Positions 31,454 to 40,653 of a stretch of DNA of 64,000 nt are shown here, in pieces. Origin of the DNA: Candidatus Methylomicrobium oryzae (lineage in GTDB: Bacteria; Pseudomonadota; Gammaproteobacteria; Methylococcales; Methylomonadaceae); the NCBI RefSeq assembly GCF_016745425.1, contig NZ_JAERVK010000021.1, positions 1 to 64,000 of the forward strand. Direction: 5' to 3'. Position 1 is the first letter of the stretch. Each line of letters starts with the position of its first letter. The translations under genes were made by a program, and so were the position numbers. The notes under the pieces were generated by a model. The model made no database searches, was not told the origin of the DNA, and was given only the letters and a program-made list of their open reading frames with translations.

Positions 31454-31820
31454 GTGCTGGAAAACCACCTGCATCTGATCGCCCAATCGCCCAACTTGCC
31501 GGCCGAAATCGCCAGCTTCAAATCATGGACCGCCAAACGCCTGCTCGAAGTGCTGAAAGAACAAAGGGCCGAGCACGTCCTGAAACAACTGGCTTTTTAT
31601 AAAAAGACGCATAAACACGACCGCGACTATCAGGTCTGGGAGGAAGGCTCGCATCCCGAGCAAATCCAAAAGCCATGCGATGATGCTGCAAAAAATCGAA
31701 TACATCCACCAAAATCCGGTTAAACGCGGTTATGTCGACAATCCTGTGCATTGGCGCAATTCCAGTGCCCGTATTTACGCCGGCGAAAACGGGGTATTGA
31801 AGATTAATAGGGAATGGTAA
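31454..31820 (+). pseudogene. RAYT (REP-associated tyrosine transposase) remnant
   Basis: The frame from 31454 reads VLENHLHLIAQSPNLPAEIASFKSWTAKRLLEVL..., which fits a Y1/HUH transposase from the HxH motif onward (VMPNHVHLI in intact copies). The catalytic-Tyr region and beyond are in the next frame after a shift near 31665-31672: MMLQKIEYIHQNPVKRGYVDNPVHWRNSSARIY...EW, stop at 31820. The N-terminal part before the HUH is replaced by a REP-like repeat. The gene is dead. Confidence 0.85.
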
Positions 31821-31906
31821 GGGTAAAGCGCGACGCTGGCGCGTCTTCTCTGCATTCCCACGCAGCGCGTGGGAACGAGAACGAGGCGAAAGCCTCCGGA
31901 CGAAAA

Positions 31907-32632
31907 TCAATATTCCCAACCGCCCGAAACCGGAATCAGCGCACCGGTGATAATTTCAGGGCTGTCGTAAATCAGCCAGGCGACCGTTTTGCCGATTTCC
32001 TCAGGTCTAACCGGCCGGCCGTAAGGGATCTGCGCGGCCATCGCTTGCCGTTCCTCGGCGCCGATGTCCTGGTCTTCGGTCAGGCCGGGACAGATCGCAT
32101 TGACCCGCACCTTATCCGGCGCCAGCGCCGCCGCCAGGCTTTTGGTCAAGGCCGCGACGCCGGTTTTGGCGGCCGAGTAGCCGGCCGACATCGGCCAGGG
32201 CTTGATGTTGTCGACACCGGAAAACGCGAAATTGACGATCTGGCCCCGGTTAAGCCGCAACGCGTCCAGCGCGTAATGGCAGGTATGAAAACAGCTGTTC
32301 AGGTTCAGGTCGATGTCGGCCAGCCAGTTCTCGGGCGTGACGTCCAGAATGTTTTTGTAAACGTAAGGGCCGACCACGTTGATCAGCCCGTCGAGCCGGC
32401 CGAAGCGCTCCAGCGCATGGTCGATCAGCGCCTTCGCATTGTCGGGCCGGGTCAGATCGGTTTGATAAAAGCTATACTCGCAGCCTCGGGCGTCCAGCCA
32501 GGCGGCCAGCGCGTCGGCTTTTTGCCGGTTCCCATGATAATGCAGAACCAGGCAAGCCCCGCGTTCGGCCAGCGCCTGGCAAACGGCCAGGCCGATTGCC
32601 GAGGTGCTGCCTGTGATCAATAGCGTTTTCAT
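31907..32632 (-). CDS. SDR oxidoreductase, pteridine-reductase/FabG-like
   Basis: A 241-residue short-chain dehydrogenase: N-terminal TLLITGSTSAIGLAVCQAL (TGxxxxxG), LDGLINVVGPY (normally NNAG, here NVVG), FAFSGVDNIKPWPMSAGYSAAKTGVAAL (Ser, then Tyr-x3-Lys) and a C-terminal GALIPVSGGWEY. FolM or fatty-acid reductase-like activity is possible. The 'KN' Asn in the tetrad is retained around LNLNSCFHT. It uses NAD(P)H. It is separated by 40 bases from the GNAT/C39 gene on the same strand and may be cotranscribed. Confidence 0.85.
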   Translation of the reverse strand: MKTLLITGSTSAIGLAVCQALAERGACLVLHYHGNRQKADALAAWLDARGCEYSFYQTDLTRPDNAKALIDHALERFGRLDGLINVVGPYVYKNILDVTPENWLADIDLNLNSCFHTCHYALDALRLNRGQIVNFAFSGVDNIKPWPMSAGYSAAKTGVAALTKSLAAALAPDKVRVNAICPGLTEDQDIGAEERQAMAAQIPYGRPVRPEEIGKTVAWLIYDSPEIITGALIPVSGGWEY

Positions 32633-32657
32633 TTTTTACTCACCCAATAGCGTTTGC

Positions 32658-33770
32658 TCACTCCGGCCAAAGAATCACCGCGGTGCGCAACCGGTTCTTG
32701 CCGAAACAGGACATCCGGTCGAAATCGTCCCGCGCGATCGGCACGAACTGGCAGTCCAGCTCGCTCCGGTGATCCTCCTCGGGATCGGGATCGTGCATGT
32801 ACAGGCAGGTCTCGTCATAGCCGCTCATCACCACCCAGTGCGGCGCTTTTTTCCGGTCCAGCTGATAGGTGCTGATCAGGATCACCGGAATCGCGCCGCT
32901 ATTAAAGGCCGCGATCAGGTCGTTCTGGGTGACGTTCGCATAATGGATCGGAATGTCCTGCGCTTCGGCATCGCGCTTGAACGAATTGTCGACCAGCTCC
33001 AGTATCTGCTTCTTCTCTTCACTGCGCACGCCGTCGATGAACAGCGTCTCAAGCCGCCGGCTGATCCAGACTTCGACCCGGAAGGCGCGCCGCTTCGCCG
33101 CCAGCGCCAGGCCGATAGGATGGCAGCCGCCGTGGCCGGAGGTCATGAAGATCGTCGTCGCTTCGCGCCACAGATTGATCTCTTCCTCGCGCGAAGGCTG
33201 ATACGCGTCGTTCAGCCCGTGCATCGCCATCATCAGGGAGGCGGGGCCGCAGGTAAACGGGGTTGTTTGCCGAAGCCAGGGCACGGGTTTATGCTGCCAG
33301 GTGTCATGATAATGGCGGATCGTTTTCTGGAAGCGGATTGCGTCCTTGTGGTCCTCGTAATAGTCCCGGTAGAGGCCGAACTGCTGGAAGCCCAGCCTTT
33401 CGTAGAGGCGGATCGCGGACGTATTGTCGACGCTGACTTCGAGCCTGAGATACAGTCTGCCGCTGTCGAGCGCGGCCTGTTCGCCGGCCGCCATCAGCAT
33501 TTTCGCAATACCGGTACCTCGGAGCCGCCGGTCGACCGCCAGCGAATAGACCCGCGCCAGCCAGGTGCCGGGATGGTAGATAATCAGGATATAACCGGCA
33601 ACCCGGCGCTCGACCTCGGCGACCAGCAGCGCCCGATGCTCGGCCAGTATCCAGTGCCGGAAACTGCGGCGGCTCAGCCGGTCGGTTTCGAAACTGTCGT
33701 TTTCGAGTTTGACGAGGCCTTCAAGATCGTCGAGATTGGCCGGCCGGATCAGGATTGCTTCGGTATTCAT
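32658..33770 (-). CDS. GNAT acetyltransferase - C39 peptidase-like fusion
   Basis: A protein of about 370 residues starting MNTEAILIRPANLDDLEGL. Residues 1-150 are a RimI-type GNAT domain with acetyl-CoA loop VDRRLRGTGIAKMLMAAG. Residues about 165-370 are a papain-like C39 peptidase domain: Cys in TPFTCGPASLMMAMHG, His in APHWVVMSGYDE and Asp in LYMHDPDPEED. This fusion recurs in Proteobacteria but no substrate is known. No signal or membrane segment is seen, so it is cytoplasmic. It is coupled to the DUF2817 gene upstream, whose stop overlaps or abuts its start. A peptide or protein modification pathway is inferred. Confidence 0.85.
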   Translation of the reverse strand: MNTEAILIRPANLDDLEGLVKLENDSFETDRLSRRSFRHWILAEHRALLVAEVERRVAGYILIIYHPGTWLARVYSLAVDRRLRGTGIAKMLMAAGEQAALDSGRLYLRLEVSVDNTSAIRLYERLGFQQFGLYRDYYEDHKDAIRFQKTIRHYHDTWQHKPVPWLRQTTPFTCGPASLMMAMHGLNDAYQPSREEEINLWREATTIFMTSGHGGCHPIGLALAAKRRAFRVEVWISRRLETLFIDGVRSEEKKQILELVDNSFKRDAEAQDIPIHYANVTQNDLIAAFNSGAIPVILISTYQLDRKKAPHWVVMSGYDETCLYMHDPDPEEDHRSELDCQFVPIARDDFDRMSCFGKNRLRTAVILWPE

Positions 33771-33777
33771 CCGCCTG

Positions 33778-34863
33778 TCATCCTGCAAAAGCCTGTGCGA
33801 TTACCTGACGGGCACGGAACAATACCATTTCGCGCCAGGCCCGGTCGGCCGGGCAAAAATGCTGCAGCATCACCGCGCTGTGCCGCCTGCGCAGTTCGAT
33901 CGGCGCCGGTTCGGCCCATAATTGGTGATCCCTGAGCAGCACCTCGAACAGCCGGTCGGTGCTGTAACTGCCGAATTCGAGCGTGACATAGCAGCTGCGC
34001 GCGTTCATGATCTTGTGCCAGGCATAATCGAGCAGGCCGGATTTCGGCACCGAGCTGGACGTGCCGAGCAAAGGCAGCGTAACCGAATCGCCGTACAGGC
34101 GCACCGCCTCCGCGGTGCCGGCGCTGTCCGGTTCGTGGTCGCAGATGATCTCGCCGTAGCCGTACGCGCCGAGGCCGGTATGCAGATCGATCACGCTCAG
34201 GTCGCGCTCCGGAAGCGAATGGACTTCGAACAGTCGTTCGATCACCTGCCGCCCGTGGCTCGGCTTGGCGCCGCCGTAAAAAGGGCCTTTTGGGTCGTGA
34301 TACTGGCCGGCGCTGACGGCTTTTTCGAGCGCAATTCGGCCGTGGCGCCTTTCAAAATCGGCCAGCCATTCCCGCCTTTGTTCGGGATCGTCCAGAAAAA
34401 ACGCCTCGCGCAGCTCCCTATAGCCGTCATTTTCGGGCAAGGGCTCCGAAAAATCGACGAAATTGCGGTTCAGGTCGATTCCGTCCGCGTCGCAGCGCCG
34501 CCGCCAGGCATAGCCCCAAGGGGTCAGCGCATGAACGACCAATAACGCGGTCCGCGCCGGCAGCGCGATATCGCCTGCGGCCAGCATCTGCAAATGGTCG
34601 ATTTGTATCGCGCTGCCCGCATAACCTTCGATACCGTGCGTGCCGCCGAGCAGCACAATGACTCTGTCGGCTTCCTGCGGCCCGATCCAGACGCCGTCGG
34701 TAAACAAGGGCTCGCCCTCGGGGCCGGCGCCGGCACACGGGAAAGCCCGATGCCCGACATCCGGCAATCCCGACAGCAGCGCCAGCCAGCGCGCTCTGGC
34801 AGCGGCATAGCTTTGAGGAAAAATCTCCGTACTCAGCGGCACCAACGGTAAACGGTAAGACAT
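33778..34863 (-). CDS. DUF2817 zinc carboxypeptidase-like protein
   Basis: A 361-residue protein of the M14-like DUF2817 family, starting at ATG 34861-34863 (MSYRLPLVPLSTE). Zinc ligands are seen: GGTHGIEGYAGS (His-x-x-Glu), then LIVHALTPWGYAWRRR, DLNRNFVDFSEPL (Asn-Arg signature), SVIDLHTGLGAYG (third His), and a likely catalytic Glu in VTLEFGSYSTDRLFE. It lacks a secretion signal. It is followed at once by the GNAT/C39 gene. It would cleave the C-terminal part of a peptide or amide. Family function is uncharacterised in the literature I know. Confidence 0.85.
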   Translation of the reverse strand: MSYRLPLVPLSTEIFPQSYAAARARWLALLSGLPDVGHRAFPCAGAGPEGEPLFTDGVWIGPQEADRVIVLLGGTHGIEGYAGSAIQIDHLQMLAAGDIALPARTALLVVHALTPWGYAWRRRCDADGIDLNRNFVDFSEPLPENDGYRELREAFFLDDPEQRREWLADFERRHGRIALEKAVSAGQYHDPKGPFYGGAKPSHGRQVIERLFEVHSLPERDLSVIDLHTGLGAYGYGEIICDHEPDSAGTAEAVRLYGDSVTLPLLGTSSSVPKSGLLDYAWHKIMNARSCYVTLEFGSYSTDRLFEVLLRDHQLWAEPAPIELRRRHSAVMLQHFCPADRAWREMVLFRARQVIAQAFAG

Positions 34864-34991
34864 GCAATCCGCAGCGATTTTCAGTTTCGAAGGCGTTATC
34901 GTATCACGCCGCCTTGCCGCCTTCCTACCCGAAGCCGGTCTCATGACTTAACGGCAGGACAGGGCCGGCTTCTCCGCAGGAAAAGCACGGA

Positions 34992-35702
34992 CTATTTCCT
35001 GATCAGCGTCACCAGCCGGGACTCGTTATCGATCATCAATTTATAGCGTCCGAGCGCGCTCATCCCCAACAGGCTCTGATGGTTCAGCAGCGTGTCGTCC
35101 ACGAACGCGGCTTCCACGTTTTCGAGATGTTCTCCCTCGATCCTGACACCCCGCAACTTACCGACCAAGGCATCCACATTACCGTTCGCCGTCTGCATGA
35201 CCCGCGGAGCCAACGCAGTTTCATCCATACCCAGCTTCGCAATCATCGAAGCCGGCAGCACCATCAGGTCCGCGCCGGTATCGACGATCATCTCGAGAGG
35301 TTCCCAATAATCGCCGCGGCCCGAAACGGCAAGCGAAACGATAAAGTGCCCGCCTTCGAAGCGGGCCGGCAGCACGATCCGGCCGCTGTCGGTTTTCTGT
35401 TTTTTATTGATGATCACGACTTTTTCGATCTTTCCTTTGGTATCTCTCGTGATCGCATGATTGTAGGACGACAGGGCCTTTTCGAGCTGCTGTTCGAGGC
35501 TGCCGCGCGCCCGCACTTTCGGTTCGTCGCCGATGTTGTCCAGGCCGACAATCTGAATCTGCATTTGAGTTTGCAGGGATTCGAGCTGGCCGTATAAGTC
35601 TTCGCCATTGTCGGCTTCCTGCGCCTCGACGCTCAGCGCGACGGCAACGCAAAGCGCGCAAACAAGTTTTCTGATCGGATGGAGATAAAATGATCGGGTC
35701 AT
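34992..35702 (-). CDS. Secreted retropepsin-like aspartic protease
   Basis: A 236-residue protein with a signal sequence (LVCALCVAVALSVEAQ) and a C-terminal retropepsin-like domain: MIVDTGADLMVLPASM provides the catalytic Asp-Thr-Gly, and LLGMSALGRYKLMIDNESRLVTLIRK the C-terminal strand. The middle (about 45-95) is a helical coiled region. Single-domain aspartic proteases of this kind (TIGR02281-like) are dimeric. It precedes DUF2817 on the same strand with 130 bases between. Its target is probably periplasmic. Confidence 0.85.
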   Translation of the reverse strand: MTRSFYLHPIRKLVCALCVAVALSVEAQEADNGEDLYGQLESLQTQMQIQIVGLDNIGDEPKVRARGSLEQQLEKALSSYNHAITRDTKGKIEKVVIINKKQKTDSGRIVLPARFEGGHFIVSLAVSGRGDYWEPLEMIVDTGADLMVLPASMIAKLGMDETALAPRVMQTANGNVDALVGKLRGVRIEGEHLENVEAAFVDDTLLNHQSLLGMSALGRYKLMIDNESRLVTLIRK

Positions 35703-35745
35703 GAACAATGATCGATTGTATGTGAAAAAAGACGTGCGCCTTCCC

Positions 35746-37206
35746 TTACCGTATGCCCAGCTGTCCCAGCAGCCGCATGATTTTTTCCTTACGCTGTCCT
35801 TCGGACAAGGTGCGCAGGTATTGAGTACGCAGGCTCTCCGGCAGTTTTTTCACCATGCCGGCCAGCACCGCTTCGATATTGTATGCCTCCGCCGAGGCCG
35901 CCAGACAGACCGGCAGGCAATCCTCGGGCGCCACCTGCAGCGATTGCGCCACCGAACCCACCGCCTCCCGAATGCTTCTAGCCTTGACGTTGTCCGGATT
36001 GTCGATGTCATACGGCGGCTGCCATTCCCGAAAAGGCCGCAGTTGATCGATATGGGTAACGACGGCCAGCACCGGAGGCATCCGCCGCTCCAGATGGGCG
36101 CCGTACCAGTTGCGCAATTCGCTCAAGAAACGGCCGTCGGCCTCGCGTCCGGCCTGCACGGCCGAACAGACCACGAGCACCAGATCGAAATTGCCGAGCT
36201 GCCGGCCGCTCTTGCTAAACCGGAAATCTTCTTCGCCGTAGCCCGGACTGTCGTAAAGCAAGACTTCGTCGATGTCCGGATGCCGGAGTTTGTAAACCCG
36301 CAATTCGTCGGCGACCGGCAGCACATCCACGGTGGTTTTGAGTTCGCCGAGCAGTGCGTTGATCAGGCTGGATTTGCCGGCATTAGTCTGGCCGGCGACC
36401 AGCACCCGCAAGGGGCGTTGGGGCAAGGCGCTTTCTTCCGGTTCCGGGCCGGGCGCCACCGACGAAGGCGGCAGCAGGTGGCCGCTGTAAAGCCCGATCG
36501 CATAATAACCGATCTTTTTGACGATCGTCTGCAACAGCCAGCGTTCCAGCAGGCCTTTCGGGTAATCCGCAATCTTGCCGGTAAAAAAACGGCTCAACTC
36601 GGCAGGGATCGCGGTGAAAGGCGAAGCGCCCATCGCCAGCGTGCGGCGCAGAAAGTCGATCTGCCGGAATTTTTGCCGCCATTTCCAAAGCTGCAATCCT
36701 TCGCGGACCGTGATCAGATGGCTGAACGGCACTTTTTCGTCCAGAAGCTCCCGCATATCCCGGCAGACCTGCTCGACGATGTACAGAATATTGCGCAGCG
36801 GCACGTCGAGTTCGGCGTGCCCGGTTTCGGGACGGAAATGTGCCGCCACTTGAACGATCACGCGCCGGGCAAGACCGGTCAGCCGGTCCGGATCGGTCAA
36901 CGGGTAATCGGCAGGATTCAGTTCCTTGGCCAAGGCATCGATCTTGTCCCAGATTTCCTTCGCGGCCGGCGACCAGCGGTCGTCCGGGTCGACGCCGGGC
37001 AGCGCCGGCGGCACCGGCTCGTCCTGCTGCAATTTCCGGCTCAGCAGCCAGGCGATGCCGTAGAGCGACACCAGCACCGGCGCCGCCTGCAGCAGATAAT
37101 GCTGTTGCCATAGCCAGACCACGCCGAGAACCACCAGCGCCAGCCAGGGCAAAACGATCATTAGGAACAGAATGAACAAGAGTATCGGCGTTTTCATCAC
37201 TTTCAT
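35746..37206 (-). CDS. Membrane-anchored GTPase (YfjP/HSR1-type)
   Basis: A 486-residue protein with two N-terminal hydrophobic helices (about 5-50), an uncharacterised 200-residue helical region, and a C-terminal Era/HSR1-type G domain: G1 VAGQTNAGKSSLINALLGE, G3 DSPGYGEED and THID in place of NKxD. It lacks a zinc finger or KH domain. Its start overlaps the upstream gene stop by four bases, and the two are typical of a membrane GTPase pair. Substrate process unknown. Confidence 0.8.
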   Translation of the reverse strand: MKVMKTPILLFILFLMIVLPWLALVVLGVVWLWQQHYLLQAAPVLVSLYGIAWLLSRKLQQDEPVPPALPGVDPDDRWSPAAKEIWDKIDALAKELNPADYPLTDPDRLTGLARRVIVQVAAHFRPETGHAELDVPLRNILYIVEQVCRDMRELLDEKVPFSHLITVREGLQLWKWRQKFRQIDFLRRTLAMGASPFTAIPAELSRFFTGKIADYPKGLLERWLLQTIVKKIGYYAIGLYSGHLLPPSSVAPGPEPEESALPQRPLRVLVAGQTNAGKSSLINALLGELKTTVDVLPVADELRVYKLRHPDIDEVLLYDSPGYGEEDFRFSKSGRQLGNFDLVLVVCSAVQAGREADGRFLSELRNWYGAHLERRMPPVLAVVTHIDQLRPFREWQPPYDIDNPDNVKARSIREAVGSVAQSLQVAPEDCLPVCLAASAEAYNIEAVLAGMVKKLPESLRTQYLRTLSEGQRKEKIMRLLGQLGIR

Positions 37207-38465
37207 TCGGGCGCCTGCCGGCCCTTGACCGCATCACGCAGCAACTCGCCTCCGCGCATGAACTCCTGTTTGAACATCGCATTCAACGCTTCGGGACTCA
37301 GCGCTTCGCCTTGCTTCGTGTGACTGAAGTAAAAGCACAAAGTTTTACCCAGCGCATAGCTGACCGCCGCGGTATACAGCCCCGCCATGCCAGCCGCGAC
37401 CGTCTGTCCGTAATAGGGCACCAGTTTCAACAGCTCGCGTCCGCCCATGCCCGACAACACGCCGAGGCCGATCGCGCTGACGATCTCGCTGATGCTTTGC
37501 TTGGTGAGAGGTAAACCATAGACACTGGCGATGCTGTGAAACATCTTGCCTTGCAGGATCACCACAGTGCCCAGACTGGCGACCGGCAGCGGAATCGCCG
37601 CCGCGCAGCCGGCCAGAATCGCATAGCTGACGATATGCGAATGCGCCGCTTTCAAATACACATCGTTGATCCGGCCGATGTCCAGCATGGCGCGGAGGCC
37701 AATCGGCAACGCCGCCTCGATCGCGGTCCAGAGCGCGTCGATCCCGTAATCGGCCGGCTCGTAGCCGTCCTCGGGAAAGGTAAAATCGATCGGCACGAAG
37801 CGCGCGTTCAGCCCGGCCAAAACCTGCCGCTGCTTGAGCAGCGAGAAGCGCAGGTCGGCCGGCACGGCAGAACCGATCTCTTCGTTTAGGAAAGGATAAG
37901 GTTGCGGATGATTCGTCGCCTGGCCCGGATAGCCTTCATGCAGGGATGTTTGCGCGACGATCAGCGGCCAGTCCGGATGCGCCTTGCGAATCCTCCTGAG
38001 CGCGGAAACCAAAGTTTCCAGCTGATGGTCCATCGCCTTCACGACCACAATCAGAAGATGCGCCTGGCGCTCGCACCAAGCCATGTCTTCACCGGGATCG
38101 TAGCCGGCTTCCGACAGGCCGCGCGTATCCAGAAAACGCAGCAGTGCCGATTCGCTGTCCGGATAGTCGAAAAACATCGCAGTCTTCGTGCAGGGCTTGA
38201 AGCCGTTGCCGACTTCTGCGGCCGTCGAATGGGTCAGCGTCCGGACGATCGCGCTTTTGCCGCTCTGGGTCTTCCCCAGCAGCCAGAATACCGGCATCGG
38301 CAGGCTGGCGTGGATGGCTTTGATCGCCTGTTCGGCTTCCGCGTCAACGCCGGGATTCAGGATTTTGGCCGTATAGTCCCGGCGATCGGCAAACGGCTCG
38401 TTCGGCTTGGGATTCCGTTTATTGCGGGACTTCCATTTGGAAAACAGGTCTGACAGTTTGGACAT
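37203..38465 (-). CDS. GTPase with DUF697-like membrane domain
   Basis: A 420-residue protein with a G domain (FWLLGKTQSGKSAIVRTLT, FLDTRGLSEAG, LIVAQTSLHE in place of NKxD) followed by a DUF697-like region of hydrophobic helices (HSHIVSYAILAGCAAAIPLPVASLGTVVILQG, VSAIGLGVLSGMGGRELLKLVPYYGQTVAAGMAGLYTAAVSYALGKTLC). Related proteins are YcjF/YcjX-like. It precedes and overlaps the other GTPase (ATGA). The paired G domains lack canonical NKxD, so nucleotide specificity may differ. Confidence 0.8.
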   Translation of the reverse strand: MSKLSDLFSKWKSRNKRNPKPNEPFADRRDYTAKILNPGVDAEAEQAIKAIHASLPMPVFWLLGKTQSGKSAIVRTLTHSTAAEVGNGFKPCTKTAMFFDYPDSESALLRFLDTRGLSEAGYDPGEDMAWCERQAHLLIVVVKAMDHQLETLVSALRRIRKAHPDWPLIVAQTSLHEGYPGQATNHPQPYPFLNEEIGSAVPADLRFSLLKQRQVLAGLNARFVPIDFTFPEDGYEPADYGIDALWTAIEAALPIGLRAMLDIGRINDVYLKAAHSHIVSYAILAGCAAAIPLPVASLGTVVILQGKMFHSIASVYGLPLTKQSISEIVSAIGLGVLSGMGGRELLKLVPYYGQTVAAGMAGLYTAAVSYALGKTLCFYFSHTKQGEALSPEALNAMFKQEFMRGGELLRDAVKGRQAPE

Positions 38466-38581
38466 ACAAGATATGCCACCCTAAGCCAGGGCGGCATCGG
38501 AGAAGAAAGCGGCCGAAATCGAGCGATGCCGGCAGTTTATGGCCGTTTCCCGCACAGGCAGGGAAACGACGGGAACACATT

Positions 38582-39811
38582 CTAAGCCTCGGCCTTTTCG
38601 CCATAGTGCGATTCGATATAACGTTCGACGATCGCCTGAAACTCCTCGGCAATTCGGTCGCCTTTCAGCGTGACCGTTTTCTCGCCGTCTTCATAGACCG
38701 GCGCGACCGGGGATTCGCCGGTGCCGGGCAGGCTGATGCCGATATTCGCATTCTTGCTTTCGCCGGGGCCGTTCACCACGCAGCCCATTACCGCGACTTC
38801 CATTTCCTCGACGCCGGGATATTTGGTGCGCCAGACCGGCATCTGATCGCGCAGATAAGTCTGGATTTGCTGGGCCAGCTTCTGGAAATAGTCGCTGGTC
38901 GTGCGCCCGCAACCCGGGCAGGAAATCACCATCGGGGTGAACGAGCGGAAACCCATCGTCTGCAGAATCTCCTGCGCGACGATCACTTCCTGCGTTCTCG
39001 ACGAGCCGGGTTCCGGCGTCAGCGAAATCCGGATCGTATCGCCGATGCCCTGCTGCATCAGCACCGACAGCGCGGCCGATGACGACACGATGCCTTTCGA
39101 GCCCATGCCGGCTTCGGTCAGGCCCAGGTGCAGTGCGTATTCGCAGCGGCTCGACAGGTCCTGGTAGATGCTGATCAGGTCCTGCACGTTGCTAATCTTG
39201 CACGACAGGATGATCTTGTCCTTGCCTAGGCCGATTTCCTCCGCCTTCGCGGCGCTTTCGAGCGCGGACATCACGATCGCCTTGCGGGTCACCGCGGCCA
39301 GCGGCTCGGGATTCTTTAACGCCCGGTTCTCGTCGAGCAGGCGGGCCAGCACCGCCGGGTCCAGACTGCCGCCGTTCACGCCGATACGGACCGGCTTGTT
39401 GTACTGGCAGGCGAATTCGATCATCTGCTGAAACTGCGGATCGCGGGCCTTGCCCCGTCCCACGTTGCCCGGATTGATCCGGAATTTGTCGAGCGCGGCC
39501 GCGCAATCCGGATATTTTTCGAGCAGGCGGTGGCCGTTGAAATGGAAATCGCCGACGATGGGTACCGACTGCCCTTTTCTGTCCAATTGGTTGCGAATCT
39601 CCGAAACCGCCTTCGCCGCTTCTTCGGTATTGACGGTGATCCTGACAATTTCGGACCCCGCCTGCGCCAGCTCGATGATCTGGTTGACTGTCGCGGTCAC
39701 GTCGGCCGTATCGGTATTGGTCATCGACTGCACGACGATCGGCGCGCCGCCGCCCACTTTGACATTGCCGACCGACACCTGATGCGTGATTTTTCTGAGA
39801 CTGATGGACAT
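38582..39811 (-). CDS. ispG: 4-hydroxy-3-methylbut-2-enyl diphosphate synthase
   Basis: A 409-residue IspG (GcpE). The N-terminal TIM barrel carries [12 protein letters not shown] and [14 protein letters not shown]. The C-terminal Fe-S domain carries [14 protein letters not shown] and [21 protein letters not shown], giving the Cys ligands of the 4Fe-4S cluster. It makes HMBPP in the MEP pathway, the precursor of hopanoids as well as carotenoids and quinones. HpnR further on uses that pathway's products. Length is normal; start at ATG 39809-39811. Confidence 0.96.
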   Translation of the reverse strand: MSISLRKITHQVSVGNVKVGGGAPIVVQSMTNTDTADVTATVNQIIELAQAGSEIVRITVNTEEAAKAVSEIRNQLDRKGQSVPIVGDFHFNGHRLLEKYPDCAAALDKFRINPGNVGRGKARDPQFQQMIEFACQYNKPVRIGVNGGSLDPAVLARLLDENRALKNPEPLAAVTRKAIVMSALESAAKAEEIGLGKDKIILSCKISNVQDLISIYQDLSSRCEYALHLGLTEAGMGSKGIVSSSAALSVLMQQGIGDTIRISLTPEPGSSRTQEVIVAQEILQTMGFRSFTPMVISCPGCGRTTSDYFQKLAQQIQTYLRDQMPVWRTKYPGVEEMEVAVMGCVVNGPGESKNANIGISLPGTGESPVAPVYEDGEKTVTLKGDRIAEEFQAIVERYIESHYGEKAEA

Positions 39812-39896
39812 AAATTAAACTTTCGTTAAAGGATGGCTAATTCAAAATAGTGATCTATATTATACGCCTAGAGCGTGTCAAGGGCAGAGTGAAATC

Positions 39897-40625
39897 GTGA
39901 GGATCAATTATTTTTCTGACATCCATTTGGAATTCGGCGATCTGGCAGCCCCGGACAACGGCGCCGACCTGATCATCGCCGCCGGCGATATCGGCATTTG
40001 CGAGCAGGGCGTGGCCTGGTTGAAAAATTTGGGCAAACCGGTCATTTACGTGGCGGGCAACCATGAATTTTATACGCATGAATATCGCGAGGCGCTGTTG
40101 CTGATTCGCGAGCAATGCCAGGGATCGAATGTGCAATTTCTCGAAAACCGAAGCTTTATTTTCCAGCAGGTACGTTTTTTGGGATGCACGCTATGGTCCG
40201 ATTTATATGCCGAAGGCGAGGAAAAAACCGAAAGCCTCAAGGAGTCGCTGAACGATTTCAAGAAGATCCGCTTTGGCGGAAAAAGACTGGATGCTGAGAC
40301 GTTTACCCGGCTCCATCAACAATCGAGAGCATGGCTCGAAAACGAACTGGCGCAGCCGTTCGCGGGCAAGACGGTAGTGGTCACGCATCACGCGCCGTCG
40401 GAATGGAGCTGGAACGAAGCGCCGAACGCGGTCAAGAAGCTGGCCTATTGCAACGACCTGAAATCCCTGATGCACCAACACGAGATCGCCGCTTGGTTTC
40501 ACGGCCATACCCATAGCCAGGTCGATTATCGGATTGCGGGAACCCGAATCCTTTGCAATCCGCGCGGTTATACGGGTTACAAAGCAGCGGATGGATTCGA
40601 TTTGAACAAGACGGTGGATATCTAG
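39897..40625 (+). CDS. Metallophosphoesterase
   Basis: A 242-residue calcineurin-like enzyme: SDIHLEFG (Asp-x-His), AGDIG, AGNHEFY, THHAPSEW and HGHTHSQ provide the five blocks of metal and catalytic residues. It starts at GTG 39897, with only a weak ribosome-binding site. Cytoplasmic; substrate unknown. It is followed by the DapA-like gene after 28 bases. Confidence 0.88.
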   Translation: MRINYFSDIHLEFGDLAAPDNGADLIIAAGDIGICEQGVAWLKNLGKPVIYVAGNHEFYTHEYREALLLIREQCQGSNVQFLENRSFIFQQVRFLGCTLWSDLYAEGEEKTESLKESLNDFKKIRFGGKRLDAETFTRLHQQSRAWLENELAQPFAGKTVVVTHHAPSEWSWNEAPNAVKKLAYCNDLKSLMHQHEIAAWFHGHTHSQVDYRIAGTRILCNPRGYTGYKAADGFDLNKTVDI

Positions 40626-40653
40626 ACCGACTTCAAGCCCCGGAGCGAACGGA

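Noticed and set aside
32604-33935. A 443-codon plus-strand frame opposite the GNAT-C39 gene
   Set aside because: Antisense shadow; no ribosome-binding site, no recognisable domain, while the minus-strand gene has clear catalytic motifs.
35701-37113. A 470-codon plus-strand frame opposite the membrane GTPase
   Set aside because: Antisense shadow rich in Gln, Arg and His; the opposite strand has P-loop and G motifs and operon overlap.
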